A DNA stretch of 64,000 nucleotides, from contig CM041292.1 in the NCBI GenBank assembly GCA_023052935.1, positions 137,034,951 to 137,098,950 on the forward strand, in the 5' to 3' direction. The notes beneath the pieces are model-generated. The model was not told the origin of the DNA. It saw nothing but the letters and a program-made list of their open reading frames with translations, and searched no databases. Shown here one piece after another: positions 1 through 10,842 of the stretch. How positions within the stretch are numbered: the first letter of the stretch is position 1; the number at the start of each line of letters is the position of its first letter. A program made the translations under genes and the position numbers. This DNA is from Piezodorus guildinii. Taxonomy: Eukaryota > Arthropoda > Insecta > Hemiptera > Pentatomidae.

Positions 1-574
1 CATTTCAATATTTATTCTCCTACAATCGGCTACTCCTCCATTAATTCCTTATCAGTTAACCTGGCAACATCAATTGGTATTGAAGCACACATCTTGAAAG
101 ACGCTCTTTGCCCTAACCAGAGTTTTAAGGTTGTATTTCGTATTGAGGAGTCTTTTCTTAACTCATTGCATTGTGGTTTAATGAATTATAGTGACGTTCC
201 GTTACGAAAATGTTTCTTGAATTGTCTCTCGCCCAAATCCTACCAAATACACAGCTTTAATCGCATTCAATAATTCAAATTAAAACTCCAACCAATGAGT
301 ACAAATGTGACTGTGTACATATTTTCCGCTTGCAGAATCGACACTGGTAATAAATGCTAAATCTCACGAATTGGTCGAGGTTAACAACAGATTGGTGGCA
401 TAATCCGCATTTCGTTCGTAACTATCTGCTTTCAAACATGCTTGACATTCTATGCAAGGTCTGGTCTTGTTACCAAATATGTCGATCCTGTATCTTAACT
501 AATACTTTCGTGTAAACTTATGACATCCAGCCCTACAGTATCCTTTCATCATATCCCGCTTGTCCCGGTTGAAC
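1..574. other. No gene recognised
   Basis: Unassigned single-copy-looking DNA. No open frame resembles a known protein, and no TIR, LTR or tRNA-like boxes were seen. Confidence 0.5.
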
Positions 575-1135
575 AGATCCACTATAAGAGATCATCTACT
601 TGACAAACGTCTAACATCCACACAAAAGATTGAAACGACAAGAAACCGCTTATCGTTTATGGTTACCTGCCACATTTCTAAAAAAGGCTCATCTATATGA
701 CTATTATAAGGCCAATCTAGACTAACGGAGTTGAGCTTTGGGGCTATACTAAACCATCGAATTCTTCTCGTATCCAATCCATGAAACCCAAAATCCTCAA
801 CGCTCTTTATTTTGTAACGAATAACGTCATCCATAAAGACCTTAATGTCCCATAAGCTGCAGATTTGGCACGTTCCTACGATGAAGTACACATCACTCCT
901 ACCATGAAGTACTCTATTCCTACTTTGAACCCACTAGTTTCCATCCTTGATTCCTCTTCCATTCCTGATAATGCTCTGAGGCCTCTAAAAATAAATTATT
1001 TAGATTATCTGGTGGAGTGCTGCAGAATGGGCGGCTTCTCAACATGTTTTTTTAATTTATTTTATCTTAAAGTTTATTTACTTATTAAGTATTATCCAAT
1101 ACAGTTATAAATTCCAATAAATAATAATAATAAAA
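575..1135 (+). mobile_element. Jockey-like LINE, 3' end fragment
   Basis: This is the last part of a non-LTR retrotransposon ORF2 followed by a short 3' UTR. The conceptual translation, with frameshifts and stops, runs from a 'LDKRLTS' motif (the reverse-transcriptase thumb region) through a block reading 'VELWG' to an 'IPDNALRPLK' end. The same block recurs at 30.1, 41.1 and 55.0 kb on this strand and at 14.4-16.8 kb on the other. It ends in an AATAAA-like stretch and TAA repeats near 1110-1133, as expected for a LINE tail. The 5' part including the catalytic YADD is absent, so it is a dead-on-arrival copy. Jockey clade is inferred from motif order; the family assignment is fairly secure because five copies agree. 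Confidence 0.75.
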
Positions 1136-3379
1136 ACTAGTACTGGTACATTTTGTCTTTTATTTTGGGAAATGTTTTGGGAAACATTTTCTTCCGTATA
1201 ATCCATAACATAATTCCTCCTTATTAATGCCTGCTTCATTAATTATACGAAAATAACATTTTTTTCTTCCATTAAATCCACAACATAGTAAAAGAAGCTA
1301 GAAAAACAATGGTGATTAAAATAGTTTTAATTTTTAGATATCAAATATGAACTCCAAATTAGTTGCAAACATACGAAAATACAAAACTATTGAAAACTAG
1401 TTTTCCTCAGTCAATTGAAAGTAATATAATATATATTTAACAAAACCAAGCCAACTAAGTTTTACCCAACTAAAAGAGTCACGCCAATAATGAACAAAAC
1501 ATTAAATTTGAGAAACTATGTATTGTGATTTAAAGTATACTTGGATGAAAGAATTTGAGAGAAAGTAAAACAAACAAACAAAATATCAAGTAAAAATCTT
1601 CAATATTCTCACAAAAAATGTTTGTAGCTGATTTGTTTTGTGCTGTGACTAATATATATATTCAGTTGTTCATTCGCTTGATTCGAAGAATTGTTGAAGG
1701 ACAGCATAACAATGAATAAAGTCAACTATAATCCTCGATGAATCAAAAATTCCTACAATCCATAACTTCATTACAAAAAGGAGTTAAAAGTTTTTTTAAA
1801 AAAGTATTGCTTGTAATGAACCACTTATTTTGTCAGGTAACACCTCTTAGAGTACCCCAGCGAAGGCAAAAATTGTTTGACAAATGAAATTTTTGTTTTA
1901 ATTTTAGTAATTAGTAGTAATAAGACCAAATCAAACTAAAAAGTGAGCCCCATCACCGGATCCATTACATAAAAATGTAAATCTTTAAAAATCAACATGC
2001 AGAGATATAACTCATTAAATCGCAAACATGCAGAAAAAGAAAAAAACCTCAAGCTTCCGTAAGGTAGGGTATTAGTAAGAAAATAAGGGGCTGGGAAAAA
2101 AAAAATCAGTATGAAAACATAATTTACAGAACTTTAATTTTAACCAGCTTTTTCCTTCGATTTGAGCTTAAGATTTCAATCAAGATATATTCGGTCTATA
2201 CAGAACAAAAAAAAATTAAATTAATAATTTTCATAACATTGATCTCCTCGGTCATGTGTTAGGTTATTTAATATTAAACTTAAGTTTCTCTTCAGCGAAG
2301 TTTCAGAGGAGTTCAGTGATGTCAGAGTAGGCCTTGTAAAACTTGACTTAGAAACAACGCAGTCACAGTGCTACAGACTTCAGAAGTTTCTAGATACAAG
2401 AATCTACTGTCAATTTCTGAAGGCACAAACACTCAGTTTCGTTAACTAACTTCATACAGGTTCGTGCTGTTCCTCATTAGTACAGATAGTACTTCAACAA
2501 CTTGACAGCACCTTATGCCTATGTCCGATGTTGAGGTATATTGTTATCTAAGCGGGGTTGGGTTTCAGAAGTTCTTGCTAATTCGTAAAAGTTTTTTTAG
2601 TTGATTAAATTTCATTAATTAGGCAAAAAAATATTTTAATTTATAGTGAGACACAAAGAAAGAAAGTAGAAAAAAAAGGGAGCCAAAAAATTAATATGTT
2701 GATTATCCTATTATGAAGAGTATTTTAATATAAATTAATTAGGAAATTTTGGAACGATCTCTTATAAATATCTCTTATAAACGAATAAATGAATGTTTAT
2801 CAAAAGAAGAGATCGTTCCAAAATTACCTATTTATTAATGATTTGATTTTTGCAAGGAACTAGGTAATTTTAGAAACTTATTGTTAAGAAATATTGCAGA
2901 CTAAGAAAAAAAAATAATAATACCTCACATTCAAAAACAACACACCCATTATATTGAACTCTATATCATTTAAATTGATGAGTGATCTTTCAATGCTGTA
3001 CATAACAATTACTTACTAGATTAATTTTTAGTTCCGCAATACATTTTGAGGTATAAATTTACTTTCTACCATTTTTAATAAAAAGTGACAACTAATATCT
3101 CAAGAGCGTATAGAACTGACAGTGTTTTTATCACCTATGTTCGTTATTATCGTTAGGATTCTTTTCGATCTGTAAGGCATAGAACCTTTATTAATCAATC
3201 AAAACCTTCTCGACTAAGCGGTCATTATCAATGTTCTCATCATTCCCGTCCAGTTGTCAAATAGTTAGAATCCTTTATAAATGTCAATTCGATATTATTC
3301 AGTAATTTCTGTATTTTTTCTCGGATTATTCTTTATCAACATTATTAAAAATCGGTGATGGAACTCATATTAACATGAT
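1136..3379. other. AT-rich DNA without recognised gene
   Basis: About 2.2 kb of unassigned sequence. The stretch 2270-2560 is less AT-rich and unique within the window. A long hairpin sits at 2740-2830 (separate entry). No protein similarity was recognised in any frame. Confidence 0.45.
2740..2830. repeat. Long imperfect hairpin (24-bp arms)
   Basis: Arms 2740-2763 and 2807-2830 are inverted copies matching at 23 of 24 positions. The 43-nt spacer holds a second small inverted pair (ATAAAC at 2778-2783, GTTTAT at 2795-2800). It could be a solo MITE, a palindromic relic or a small-RNA precursor-like hairpin. Nothing else here decides between these. Confidence 0.7.
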
Positions 3380-3555
3380 TTTAAAACCTTATCTCTCACT
3401 TTCTGGTTCAAAAGTTTATTTTTAAATAACTAAATGTTTCTTTATACCAGTCATGGGTGTTGGTATCTCGGATATCTGTAAAAAGCTAATTTAAGTAAAA
3501 TAAATCAAGCAAAAAAGTAAGAAAGCCTTGCAAAGCATACTGTCTCTAACATTGT

Positions 3556-3556
3556 G

Positions 3557-3630
<74 letters not shown>
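3556..3630. repeat. (AT)n microsatellite
   Basis: Dinucleotide AT tract with one TT interruption near 3579-3580. It is repeated with different lengths at 5592-5660 and 5917-5974, so length varies between the duplicate copies. Confidence 0.95.
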
Positions 3631-3633
<3 letters not shown>

Positions 3634-3639
3634 TACTAG

Positions 3640-3765
3640 ACTGAATTAGTCCGGGTGGCAGTCAGTAAATGAAACAACTAAATAGTTTTCTAACTATTTA
3701 TTGTTTGCCTACGTTTCGACTCCCATTGTGGGTCATCATAATGGCTAAAAAGATACAAATGAAAT
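3640..3765 (-). mobile_element. Penelope-like element terminus (pLTR fragment)
   Basis: On the minus strand this reads as a PLE terminal segment: a CCCACAATGGG-type stem flanked by a GAAACG box, then a stretch also found in the 25.55-25.75 kb hairpin element (same GTCCGGGTGGC and TGAAACAACTAAATAG words). The upstream box is TATGATGA rather than the hammerhead CTGATGA. No coding sequence accompanies it. Adjacent sequence to about 4015 may be further PLE untranslated DNA. It is repeated at 5983-6108. Confidence 0.6.
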
Positions 3766-4018
3766 GCAATTACAATAACGTTAAAAACAATATTATATAA
3801 ACTATTGAACTAGAGAATGTCGATATTAAAACATAAAAAAGAAATATATATGTAAAGAAATCAATTAACTAAATTACAATGGCTATAGTATATTAATGAA
3901 AGGGCTATACAAAATAAATTATGTCTAAATATAATATTGAACAATTTCAATATCCACATGAAATAGGAAACATTAAAATTTGAGTAGATTGGAGATACGT
4001 ACCTTATCGTGGGCAAAT

Positions 4019-4275
4019 GAAAAAGAAAGAAAGAAAGAAAAGTAAATTTTATCCTGGGACCTTCAGTCCCCTAAGAATAACAGAGAAGTATAGAAACTCA
4101 GACGGAAACATAATATATATATATTTATAATAGAAGTAAACACAACTACTTAGTATATATATGTTTATAATGATATAATCATAAGTGTACACTAGGTACA
4201 GTTGGGTGGAATGGAAAATACGTACGAAATGTAGGTAGATTGGAACCGTACCGTATTTAATTATAGATATCAATC
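4019..4275 (-). mobile_element. CR1-like LINE 3' UTR fragment
   Basis: On the minus strand the fragment ends in TCTTAGGGGAC..GGTCCCAGGAT followed by AAAG/CTTT repeats. This is a GC-rich stem-loop followed by a simple-repeat tail, and matches in kind the 3' end of the degenerate LINE at 61.2 kb. A 74-codon open frame over 4049-4273 has no family resemblance and is probably fortuitous. It is repeated at 6362-6618. Confidence 0.5.
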
Positions 4276-4559
4276 TTCATCCAATTGGACTAAATCTTTG
4301 ATAGATTAAGCGTAAATCCTGAACTTATAACGTGTTGGTGTCACCTATCGTAGGTAAAATAAATAAAAAATACGCCTTAGCATAACTTCCGAACATAAAG
4401 CCAATATTGTGACACGTATTTGACATTGATTATATATTATTTTTTTTTTGCCTTTAAATCGTTTAAAGTAATTCTTTTTTTTTTAAATTAGATTGACATA
4501 ATTAAAAGCACTTTTTTTTTTTTTTAGATCTTTTGGACCTTCTAACCTTATCACTAAGC

Positions 4560-5330
4560 GTCAGATTTAAATTTTAAATATTTGTAACCTGAAAAAATTC
4601 CAAAGACAACGACTTGAATGTCGCGTGGAAACCTAATATTAACGTCTAATATTAACCTAACCTAAAGCTCATAATAATTTCAGGTTATAATAACTACCGG
4701 ACAATCAAACTTTCGGCCAAACTTCACAAGGCAAGACCAAAAAGAGTTATTATAAATAAATGTGACAAGAGTGACCTGGGCAGCATCCAGACAGGTCCCT
4801 TTGACAGAGCTACCTGTTTACCGGACGGGAGGGGAGAGGCTGACGGGGGATGACTAAGTGCAATACCGTGTCCCCGCTCGCTCGATATTATTAAATATTC
4901 ATTTTACTCTGGGTTGAATAAAATTATTCAACTGAATGTAGTATAGGGACCGCGGGGAAGGTAACAAGGGAGAGCTATAGCCCCGGGCACGATATCATTA
5001 GAGGAAATGGGCCGACCGAAAACTAACTGGCCCCTTTCACCACATACACAAACCCACAACTACCACAAATAAATCATTTTTCACTTACAAGAGCCTACCT
5101 CCCTGCAACAATATCCTCTTTCACACGCGACGATGTCTTTCTAAACGGATATTTATGATTGCATTCGGATTTCCGGGTTTTGATCATTACCGCGGCAGTT
5201 AAGCTCTTAATAAAGTCCCGTGAATGCGTGCAAGAAATATAATATATTGCGGATTATTAAAATAAATTAAATCGGTGTTTAACAATAGCATCTACTTTGT
5301 GTACGTTTACACGACACTTTCCTTATTTTA
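4560..5330. other. GC-richer unique block inside the duplicated unit
   Basis: Contrasts with the AT-rich surroundings: CG-containing words at 4795-4880 and 4940-5040, and a TTTATGATTGC word followed by a CCGCGG-containing stretch at 5148-5230. No coding frame was recognised. It looks like non-repetitive, possibly conserved regulatory DNA. The second copy is at about 6903-7673. Confidence 0.3.
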
Positions 5331-5591
5331 TCACTATATTAATTATTAAAACCTACATAAACTCCATGTTTTAGAAACGAATAATGCACATATTGTTATA
5401 GCATTACATAACTTTCTTTAAAACCTTATCTCTCACTTTCTGGTTCAAAAGTTTATTTTTAAATAACTAAATGTTTCTTTATACCAGTCATGGGTGTTGG
5501 TATCTCGGATATCTGTAAAAAGCTAATTTAAGTAAAATAAATCAAGCAAAAAAGTAAGAAAGCCTTGCAAAGCATACTGTCTCTAACATTG

Positions 5592-5601
5592 TGTATATAT
5601 A

Positions 5602-5648
<47 letters not shown>

Positions 5649-5660
5649 ATATATATATAA
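5592..5660. repeat. (AT)n microsatellite
   Basis: AT tract with two TT interruptions. It is the counterpart of 3556-3630 in the partial restart. Confidence 0.95.
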
Positions 5661-5913
5661 ATATACTAGACTGAATTAGTCCGGGTGGCAGTCAGTAAAT
5701 AATTAACTAAATGTTAATTATTTATGTTAAATGTTAAATGTTAATTATATTAATTATTAATTATTAATGTTAATGACAGTAAATAAATAACTAAATGTTT
5801 CTTTATACCAGTCATGGGTGTTGGTATCTCGGATATCTGTAAAAAGCTAATTTAAGTAAAATAAATCAAGCAAAAAAGTAAGAAAGCCTTGCAAAGCATA
5901 CTGTCTCTAACAT

Positions 5914-5916
<3 letters not shown>

Positions 5917-5967
<51 letters not shown>

Positions 5968-5974
5968 ATATAAA
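5917..5974. repeat. (AT)n microsatellite
   Basis: AT tract, counterpart of 3556-3630 in the full second copy. Confidence 0.95.
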
Positions 5975-5982
5975 TATACTAG

Positions 5983-6108
5983 ACTGAATTAGTCCGGGTG
6001 GCAGTCAGTAAATGAAACAACTAAATAGTTTTCTAACTATTTATTGTTTGCCTACGTTTCGACTCCCATTGTGGGTCATCATAATGGCTAAAAAGATACA
6101 AATGAAAT
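5983..6108 (-). mobile_element. Penelope-like terminus, duplicate copy
   Basis: Duplicate of 3640-3765, the same sequence offset by 2343 bases. Confidence 0.6.
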
Positions 6109-6361
6109 GCAATTACAATAACGTTAAAAACAATATTATATAAACTATTGAACTAGAGAATGTCGATATTAAAACATAAAAAAGAAATATATATGTAAAG
6201 AAATCAATTAACTAAATTACAATGGCTATAGTATATTAATGAAAGGGCTATACAAAATAAATTATGTCTAAATATAATATTGAACAATTTCAATATCCAC
6301 ATGAAATAGGAAACATTAAAATTTGAGTAGATTGGAGATACGTACCTTATCGTGGGCAAAT

Positions 6362-6618
6362 GAAAAAGAAAGAAAGAAAGAAAAGTAAATTTTATCCTGG
6401 GACCTTCAGTCCCCTAAGAATAACAGAGAAGTATAGAAACTCAGACGGAAACATAATATATATATATTTATAATAGAAGTAAACACAACTACTTAGTATA
6501 TATATGTTTATAATGATATAATCATAAGTGTACACTAGGTACAGTTGGGTGGAATGGAAAATACGTACGAAATGTAGGTAGATTGGAACCGTACCGTATT
6601 TAATTATAGATATCAATC
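6362..6618 (-). mobile_element. CR1-like LINE 3' UTR fragment, duplicate copy
   Basis: Duplicate of 4019-4275. The fortuitous 74-codon frame is preserved unchanged at 6392-6616, which shows how recent the duplication is. Confidence 0.5.
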
Positions 6619-7760
6619 TTCATCCAATTGGACTAAATCTTTGATAGTTAAGCGTAAATCCTGAACTTATAACGTGTTGGTGTCACCTATCGTAGGTAAA
6701 ATAAATAAAAAATACGCCTTAGCATAACTTCCGAACATAAAGCCAATATTGTGACACGTATTTGACATTGATTATATATTATTTTTTTTTTGCCTTTAAA
6801 TCGTTTAAAGTAATTCTTTTTTTTTTAAATTAGATTGACATAATTAAAAGCACTTTTTTTTTTTTTTAGATCTTTTGGACCTTCTAACCTTATCACTAAG
6901 CGTCAGATTTAAATTTTAAATATTTGTAACCTGAAAAAATTCCAAAGACAACGACTTGAATGTCGCGTGGAAACCTAATATTAACGTCTAATATTAACCT
7001 AACCTAAAGCTCATAATAATTTCAGGTTATAATAACTACCGGACAATCAAACTTTCGGCCAAACTTCACAAGGCAAGACCAAAAAGAGTTATTATAAATA
7101 AATGTGACAAGAGTGACCTGGGCAGCATCCAGACAGGTCCCTTTGACAGAGCTACCTGTTTACCGGACGGGAGGGGAGAGGCTGACGGGGGATGACTAAG
7201 TGCAATACCGTGTCCCCGCTCGCTCGATATTATTAAATATTCATTTTACTCTGGGTTGAATAAAATTATTCAACTGAATGTAGTATAGGGACCGCGGGGA
7301 AGGTAACAAGGGAGAGCTATAGCCCCCGGGCACGATATCATTAGAGGAAATGGGCCGACCGAAAACTAACTGGCCCCTTTCACCACATACACAAACCCAC
7401 AACTACCACAAATAAATCATTTTTCACTTACAAGAGCCTACCTCCCTGCAACAATATCCTCTTTCACACGCGACGATGTCTTTCTAAACGGATATTTATG
7501 ATTGCATTCGGATTTCCGGGTTTTGATCATTACCGCGGCAGTTAAGCTCTTAATAAAGTCCCGTGAATGCGTGCAAGAAATATAATATATTGCGGATTAT
7601 TAAAATAAATTAAATCGGTGTTTAACAATAGCATCTACTTTGTGTACGTTTACACGACACTTTCCTTATTTTATCACTATATTAATTATTAAAACCTACA
7701 TAAACTCCATGTTTTAGAAACGAATAATGCACATATTGTTATAGCATTACATAACTTTCT

Positions 7761-7796
7761 CATTTAGGTGCATCTTACTAATTCATTAAATATTTG

Positions 7797-7859
<63 letters not shown>

Positions 7860-8160
7860 TCTCATAACATAACCTTATAATTTAGCAGAAGCTAACTACA
7901 GAGTAACAGACCAGCAATAAGGTTTAAGGTTTTTTACATTACTGATTCTACCATTTGAGTCTAAAGAAGAGGATCAGTCAAGACCGAGTAGAATTGGAAA
8001 AGCATTGAAGCCCCTTCTACACTAAATGGCACAAAAAAGAAGCAAAAGAAGAAGATTCTACCCTCGGGAAATGTTTCAGATGAACGCACTCACACGTATA
8101 ATTTGGCCACTTGGTCACATAATTTGTGCATTTCATGTATTTTTTTCTAGTGATAATTTT
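7761..8160. other. AT microsatellite and unassigned DNA
   Basis: A long (AT)n tract at 7801-7858 lies just past the duplication end. The remainder is unassigned. Confidence 0.7.
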
Positions 8161-8440
8161 TCATCTTCTTCTTCATTTGGCACAACAGGCCGTGTAGGCC
8201 CTAGGCCTCACGGTGTAATCTCCTGGGAGATTACACTCTCGTTTCTTGATGCATTTTGTAGTGTAGGGTCATCATTCCCTATTCCTAATTTTGTGAGGGG
8301 TCACCATTTGGCTGGATCTCTCATACCCGGGGGAGAGGCTGGGAGTGAATCCCCATCAATTTAATACTTGAAAATGTCCCTCTGAGACTGTGATTCCAAA
8401 TCACAACCTTTAGCATAAGAGACTAGCGCGCTAGCCACTT
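8161..8440 (-). mobile_element. SINE family B, tRNA-derived, copy 1
   Basis: Read on the minus strand, this starts with a tRNA-like head (GTGGCTAGCGCGCTAGTC, an A-box-like segment, then a degenerate B-box region). The body shares blocks in the same order with 38495-38795: TTTTCAAGTAT, a CCCTCCC/CCCCCGGG segment, a CAGCCAAATGG word, GATGACCCT, and a CCTACACGGCCTG 3' word. It ends in AAGAAGAAG repeats. SINEs carry no protein and use LINE enzymes. The match to the second copy is the main evidence. Confidence 0.75.
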
Positions 8441-8460
8441 ATTTATAAGTTTAAATTTAA

Positions 8461-8792
8461 TAAACTGTTTACCAGGTGGCTAACCTAGAGGTAACCAACC
8501 TCTTAGGTTAAAGCCTAGCAGCGATCTTGAAGCATCGCTGACCAAAACAAGATCCGTCTGAGATTCTGGCCATCTTGTATATCTGTAAGGTAGCAGAGGC
8601 CAATGATATCCATGTGAACATGCTCAAACCGGGCTGAAGGTAGAAACATACCTCGAGGGGCCATAATTTTTGATAAGGTTTTGATAACCATTGATTCATT
8701 GGTTGCAACAAGTCATGGCCATAGCATCCTTCCAGTTACAATATATCCTGACGAGATTTTTGTTTTTCGGCCAGGTCTGTTGGAACTTAAAA
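8461..8792 (-). pseudogene. Ty3/gypsy-like integrase fragment
   Basis: On the minus strand, 8595-8661 reads 'PRGMFLPSARFEHVHMDIIG', the start of the integrase catalytic core in Ty3/gypsy elements, including the first catalytic Asp. Downstream, in other frames, come 'YRYTRWPE' (matching the usual 'DRFTRWPEA') and 'DGSCFGQRCFKIAARL', resembling the 'DRGSQFTS' block. The segments between these have been deleted and the frame shifts at least twice. Integrase normally inserts LTR-retrotransposon cDNA; this scrap of about 330 bases cannot. No LTR, primer-binding site or reverse transcriptase is nearby. BEL/Pao is a less likely alternative. Confidence 0.6.
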
Positions 8793-8799
8793 CAAGTAT

Positions 8800-9620
8800 T
8801 ACAACATGATGATTAAAAAAATCTGGTGCGGGCAAGCACGAATTTCACTTCCCTCGGTTGTTAAAATCAACTTAGGAATATTAAATAAAGTTCAATTTTT
8901 AAGAAATAATAGTTGAAAAAGGTTCAAAGAATTATATTGCTTCGTTAAATAAGTACGATAATCACTCATGCCCTATTCGCCACGTTGTATAAGCATCCAC
9001 AACTTTGTATATAAGAAAACATTTTTCCTCAAATATTTAGCTTTTCAATGATATTTTAAACATCTATTCATATGTTATACATCTATTTCTATTCTTATGT
9101 TCGAAAAAAAATACGTTAAAAAAAAGTACTTGTGCTCTGTTATCCTTTAGTTAGTAATCAATTTTTTCCAAATAGTAAATTTAGCCGTTGTTTACCCATG
9201 CAAATAAAATGTTATAGTTAATTTTTTAGAATCTACAAAATTAAAGATACTTTTGAGGAACAAAAAATATCGGCATTTATGCCAAGTCATACTAATTCAA
9301 TAAGAATGAAACCTAATGATATTGAAGCATAAGATAGCGAATTTAATCAAAATCGTAATAGCCAGCTTTGAGAAAATCGTGGTATAAAGCTCTTCTGGTT
9401 GGCTGATTTCGATGTAAAACTTGCTGTAACCTCTCAGGCATATACGCCTCCAAAATATGAAGTTTCGATTTCGTACGACTTTTAGTTTTCGTTACCATTA
9501 CTTACCATACACACGCTCCTTTTTTTCCGGACTTGGTTATTTGGACTTAGGGGACCGTAAAACATGTATTTGCGTCGAAACTAGAATTCGAATCTTTTCA
9601 CGATCGCAATACTTATCGTT
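8800..9620. repeat. Old interspersed repeat X, copy 1
   Basis: Shares ordered, diverged blocks with 11835-12235 and 14130-14384: CGGGCAAGCAC..TTCACTT near 8830, ATTAAATAAAGTT, ACAACTTTGTATATAAG near 9000, TTTAGCTTTTCAA, CTTATGTTC, then GGTTGGCTGATTT near 9398 and TTATTTGGACTTAGGGGACC near 9535. A shorter match is at 51940-52015. No open frame or TIR was found, so the class is unknown. Confidence 0.65.
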
Positions 9621-9944
9621 ACTGTATTGAGATAAGTGAATGTTATTAAGATATGTTCCCATAGCTAATATACAAGGAAATGAAAACAAATCATTAGTGT
9701 CTAGTAAAAAACAAATAATTACAGATAACAAATTATTATATTAACAAATTACAGAATTGTTTGAGTTTATTTGAAGACACAAATATCCTAGAAAACTTAG
9801 TCTTATATTTTCTTGAACTATTTTTCACAACAGAGCAGTAGGTTTGTGATGTCTTATTCTCTCTTTGTATTGTATAAATTATTATTGTCATATAAGTATG
9901 GTATAAGAATATACAATAAGAAATACCATTTCTCTAGTTTACAC
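9621..9944. other. No gene recognised
   Basis: AT-rich and unassigned. It may include the end of repeat X. Confidence 0.4.
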
Positions 9945-10220
9945 CGAGGCTTACTAGTGACTGAGAGGCGTTGGGAACTCCTTTGTGCCTCGGCATCCAC
10001 TTCTAGGTGTGGGGGTTCGATTCGGAGTTCCCAGGGGCAGTATGTAAATATTGTATATAAGTATGAATGTGGCCAAGATTTTTTTTTTTTTCTTTGTTTT
10101 TCCACTTATTATGCTCACTTATTTTTTTTTACTGTTTACCTATGGAATGAATGATTTCTTTTAGTTCTAATACTCATTTCACAAGATAGTGGCAGATTGT
10201 ATTATTTCTCAATAAAGGAA
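9945..10220 (+). mobile_element. Jockey-like LINE 3' UTR fragment
   Basis: Matches in order the 3' UTR of the large element ending at 60.6 kb: GAGTTCCCAGGGGC, TGTAAATATTGTATATAAGTATGAATGTG, a T-rich stretch, then CTCAATAAA at the end. No coding part remains. Confidence 0.55.
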
Positions 10221-10603
10221 TTTAATCATAAGTTTACACCGTTCTCGTGCTAATAATCAGCCCACTTTTTTTTAAAACTTCCAAAATTAAACTGTGACAA
10301 AACTAAATCTCAATACTAGAACACACATGAATAATGATACTGCTTTATATAATAATGTATTTACATGCAAAGCTTCAAATGTTCCCATAAAACATATTAT
10401 AGCTAATGAGCCTAATGACAATAATAATAATCACAAAAAATAAAAAAATGAAATAAAAAATAAATAAATTTAAAAATAGGAAATGTTTTTAATAAATAAA
10501 CTTTTAAACAATAGATAAATACAAATTTGTGAGTTTTATTATTTTTAACTTGTTAAAAAAAAAAAAACCTGTTAATATAAATATATTCTGATAACCAAGA
10601 GTT
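10221..10603. other. AT-rich DNA without recognised gene
   Basis: Low-complexity AT-rich sequence with A-runs and TAA repeats. Nothing was recognised. Confidence 0.5.
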
Positions 10604-10842
10604 GAGCACCTATTCCAATACCTCGTACTGTTTCTAGACCAACGGCCGTGCAATGAGGTGATCACGCCGAGATTGCGATCAGCCGCCAGGTTATTTCCCC
10701 ATTCGAGTACTCACTTTATAGAGGGTCTCCGTATCCTAGGATCAAATTAAAGAGTAAGTAATAATTTGCCACAGTCGGGATTCGAACCTGAGACTTCAAG
10801 AACAGTAGGCTAATGCTCCACTCACTAGAACACACCGCTCCC
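10604..10842 (-). mobile_element. SINE family A, tRNA-derived, copy 1
   Basis: On the minus strand the head is tRNA-like: a TTCTAGTGAGTGGAG A-box-like region and a perfect B box within GGTTCGAATCCC near 10778-10790. The body shares TCACTTTATAGAGG (as its complement), the CAACGGCCGTGCAATGAGGTGAT block and GCCGCCAGG with three other copies. It lacks the 'GGCTGGGTCTGCCCCAG' block present at 49.9 kb. Confidence 0.8.

Larger units (their letters stand above)
3380..5417. repeat. Tandem segmental duplication, copy 1
   Basis: Copy 1 of a unit of about 2.0 kb. The second copy starts at 5417 (partial restart) and again near 5785, and runs to 7760. From the AT microsatellite onward the two copies are offset by a constant 2343 bases and differ by only a few single-base indels, for example one extra C in the C-run near 7325 and a one-base difference near 4303. 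The unit holds an AT repeat, a PLE terminus, a LINE 3' end, T-runs and a GC-richer block. Near-identity means a very recent duplication or an assembly artefact around the AT repeats. Confidence 0.9.
5417..7760. repeat. Tandem segmental duplication, copy 2 with a partial restart
   Basis: The unit restarts at 5417, runs through its AT repeat to about 5700, then breaks into a scrambled AT-rich stretch (5700-5784) of short ATGTTAATTA-type repeats. It restarts again near 5785 and then continues unbroken to 7760. The 5' third of the unit is therefore present three times. The breakpoints lie at the AT microsatellite and at a TTTAAAACC junction word. Confidence 0.9.

Noticed and set aside
8026..8364. 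Plus-strand open frame of 112 codons
   Set aside because: Overlaps SINE B and has low-complexity Ser-rich and basic runs; fortuitous.
9813..10154. Open frames of 113 (plus) and 83 (minus) codons
   Set aside because: Lie in the T-rich Jockey-like 3' UTR fragment; no protein resemblance.
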